DNA of 64,000 bases from contig NZ_JBFNXK010000002.1 in the NCBI RefSeq assembly GCF_046054165.1, positions 186,001-250,000 of the forward strand. Direction: 5' to 3'. This document shows positions 63,556 through 64,000 of this stretch, piece by piece. The stretch is from Celerinatantimonas sp046054165 (GTDB taxonomy: Bacteria > Pseudomonadota > Gammaproteobacteria > Enterobacterales > Celerinatantimonadaceae). Both the position numbers and the translations under genes were made by a program. Positions within the stretch are counted from its first letter, which is position 1, and the number at the start of each line of letters is the position of its first letter. The notes under the pieces are model-generated. The model was not told the origin of the DNA, did not search any database, and worked only from the letters and a program-made list of their open reading frames with translations.

Positions 63556-64000
63556 ATGCGAGAATTATATTTGCTCGTCGCTAGCCTATGGCTGGCTCAA
63601 CCCGTGCTGGCTGATACCTTGCCAGCCACTGATGATTTAACATTATCTCAGGCGACTACCGAAGCGATTCGGCAAGATGATTGGCTCACGGCTAATCGAC
63701 TCCAACAACAGGCTCTTGAAAATCAGGCCATTGCCGCAGGGACGTTTGCCGATCCGGTCATTTCACTATCGGCCGCCAACTTGCCTTCTGATACTTTATC
63801 GCTTCATCAAGAGGGGATGACCCAGATGAAGCTCGGGATCAGTCAGAGTTTTCCACAGGGGAAAACCCTCAGTCTGACCCGAAAAAAGCTGCGGCAGCAA
63901 GCGCAAGGAATGCCCTTCGAGCGCGAGCTGCGCAATGCAACCCTGACACTAACAATTCGTCAATTATGGTTCCAAGCCTGGTTAGCCCAACAGAGTATGG
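63556..64000 (+). CDS. TolC-family outer-membrane efflux protein (CusC/CzcC-type), partial
   Basis: The first 148 codons are present and the frame runs off the right edge. A signal peptide ends near QPVLA/DTLP. LTLSQATTEAIRQDDW, AIAAGTFADPVISLSAANLP and LGISQSFPQGKTLSLTRKKL follow the TolC-superfamily pattern, and the ADPxxSLSxxNLP/QxFPQGKT form is usual in heavy-metal (Cus/Czc) channels. AGGA lies eight bases before the ATG. The pump and adaptor genes should follow outside the window. Confidence 0.85.
   Translation, partial: MRELYLLVASLWLAQPVLADTLPATDDLTLSQATTEAIRQDDWLTANRLQQQALENQAIAAGTFADPVISLSAANLPSDTLSLHQEGMTQMKLGISQSFPQGKTLSLTRKKLRQQAQGMPFERELRNATLTLTIRQLWFQAWLAQQSM

Overview
This 64 kb window is chromosomal DNA of a gammaproteobacterium. 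The gene order around tolC-nudF-yqiB-cpdA-yqiA-parE-parC and around radA-PilZ-serB-deoD is the kind found in Vibrionaceae and relatives, and proteins such as NupC, DeoA, TolC and GrcA look vibrio/enteric-like. It may be a marine facultative anaerobe near Vibrionales, Aeromonadales or Celerinatantimonas; I cannot fix the genus. No rRNA, tRNA, CRISPR array or intact insertion sequence was seen.

Layout. 0-5.2 kb: the 3' end of a hydroxyisobutyrate-dehydrogenase-like gene, a MipA/OmpV porin-like protein, a GH105 glycosidase and the anmK-murQ peptidoglycan-recycling pair. 5.2-7.8 kb: an adenine deaminase preceded by a clear adenine-type purine riboswitch, a low-molecular-weight phosphatase homologue and rraB. 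8-17 kb: parC, a membrane GGDEF/EAL protein, parE, yqiA, cpdA, yqiB and nudF, all leftward, with tolC divergent. 19-23 kb: an RluA-type pseudouridine synthase and modE-modA-modB-modC in one run, with a ModE-box-like palindrome over the modE start codon. 23-27.4 kb: a YidA-like phosphatase, a hemerythrin protein, ung, nfo and grcA. 27.4-35.5 kb: a repetitive Ala/Asn/Gln/Ser-rich protein, an acyltransferase, two PilZ proteins, radA, serB and ytjB. 35.5-46 kb: nucleoside salvage (deoD, deoB, deoA, add, nupC), transaldolase and yjjV, with a structured inverted-repeat element and an orphan zinc-ribbon transposase-like gene between them. 45-49 kb: an AT-rich DMT transporter, prfC and a CI/S24-type repressor just upstream of prfC. 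49.4-59.2 kb: a probable accessory catabolic cluster with a LysR regulator, an M20 amidohydrolase, a branched-chain-type ABC importer, a GntR regulator, a VOC-fold protein and a divergent ProC-like reductase. 59.8-64 kb: an MFS transporter, methionine aminotransferase YbdL, the lipocalin Blc, a small membrane protein and the start of a CusC/TolC-type efflux gene.

How parts work together. Nucleoside uptake (NupC) feeds Add, DeoD, DeoA and DeoB; transaldolase lies directly upstream of add with only a hairpin between. The riboswitch-controlled adenine deaminase returns free adenine to hypoxanthine. Three genes concern c-di-GMP (GGDEF/EAL, a small PilZ protein and a two-PilZ protein). The 49-59 kb cluster looks like import and hydrolysis of an N-acylated or amide-linked amino-acid-like compound; identical 14-bp palindromes lie in front of both the ABC operon and the GntR gene.

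Less certain points are the structured element at 41.27-41.44 kb (small RNA or MITE), a 58-codon HTH gene overlapping the livF stop codon, the substrate of the 49-59 kb cluster, and whether the CI-like repressor is a remnant of an element once integrated at prfC.
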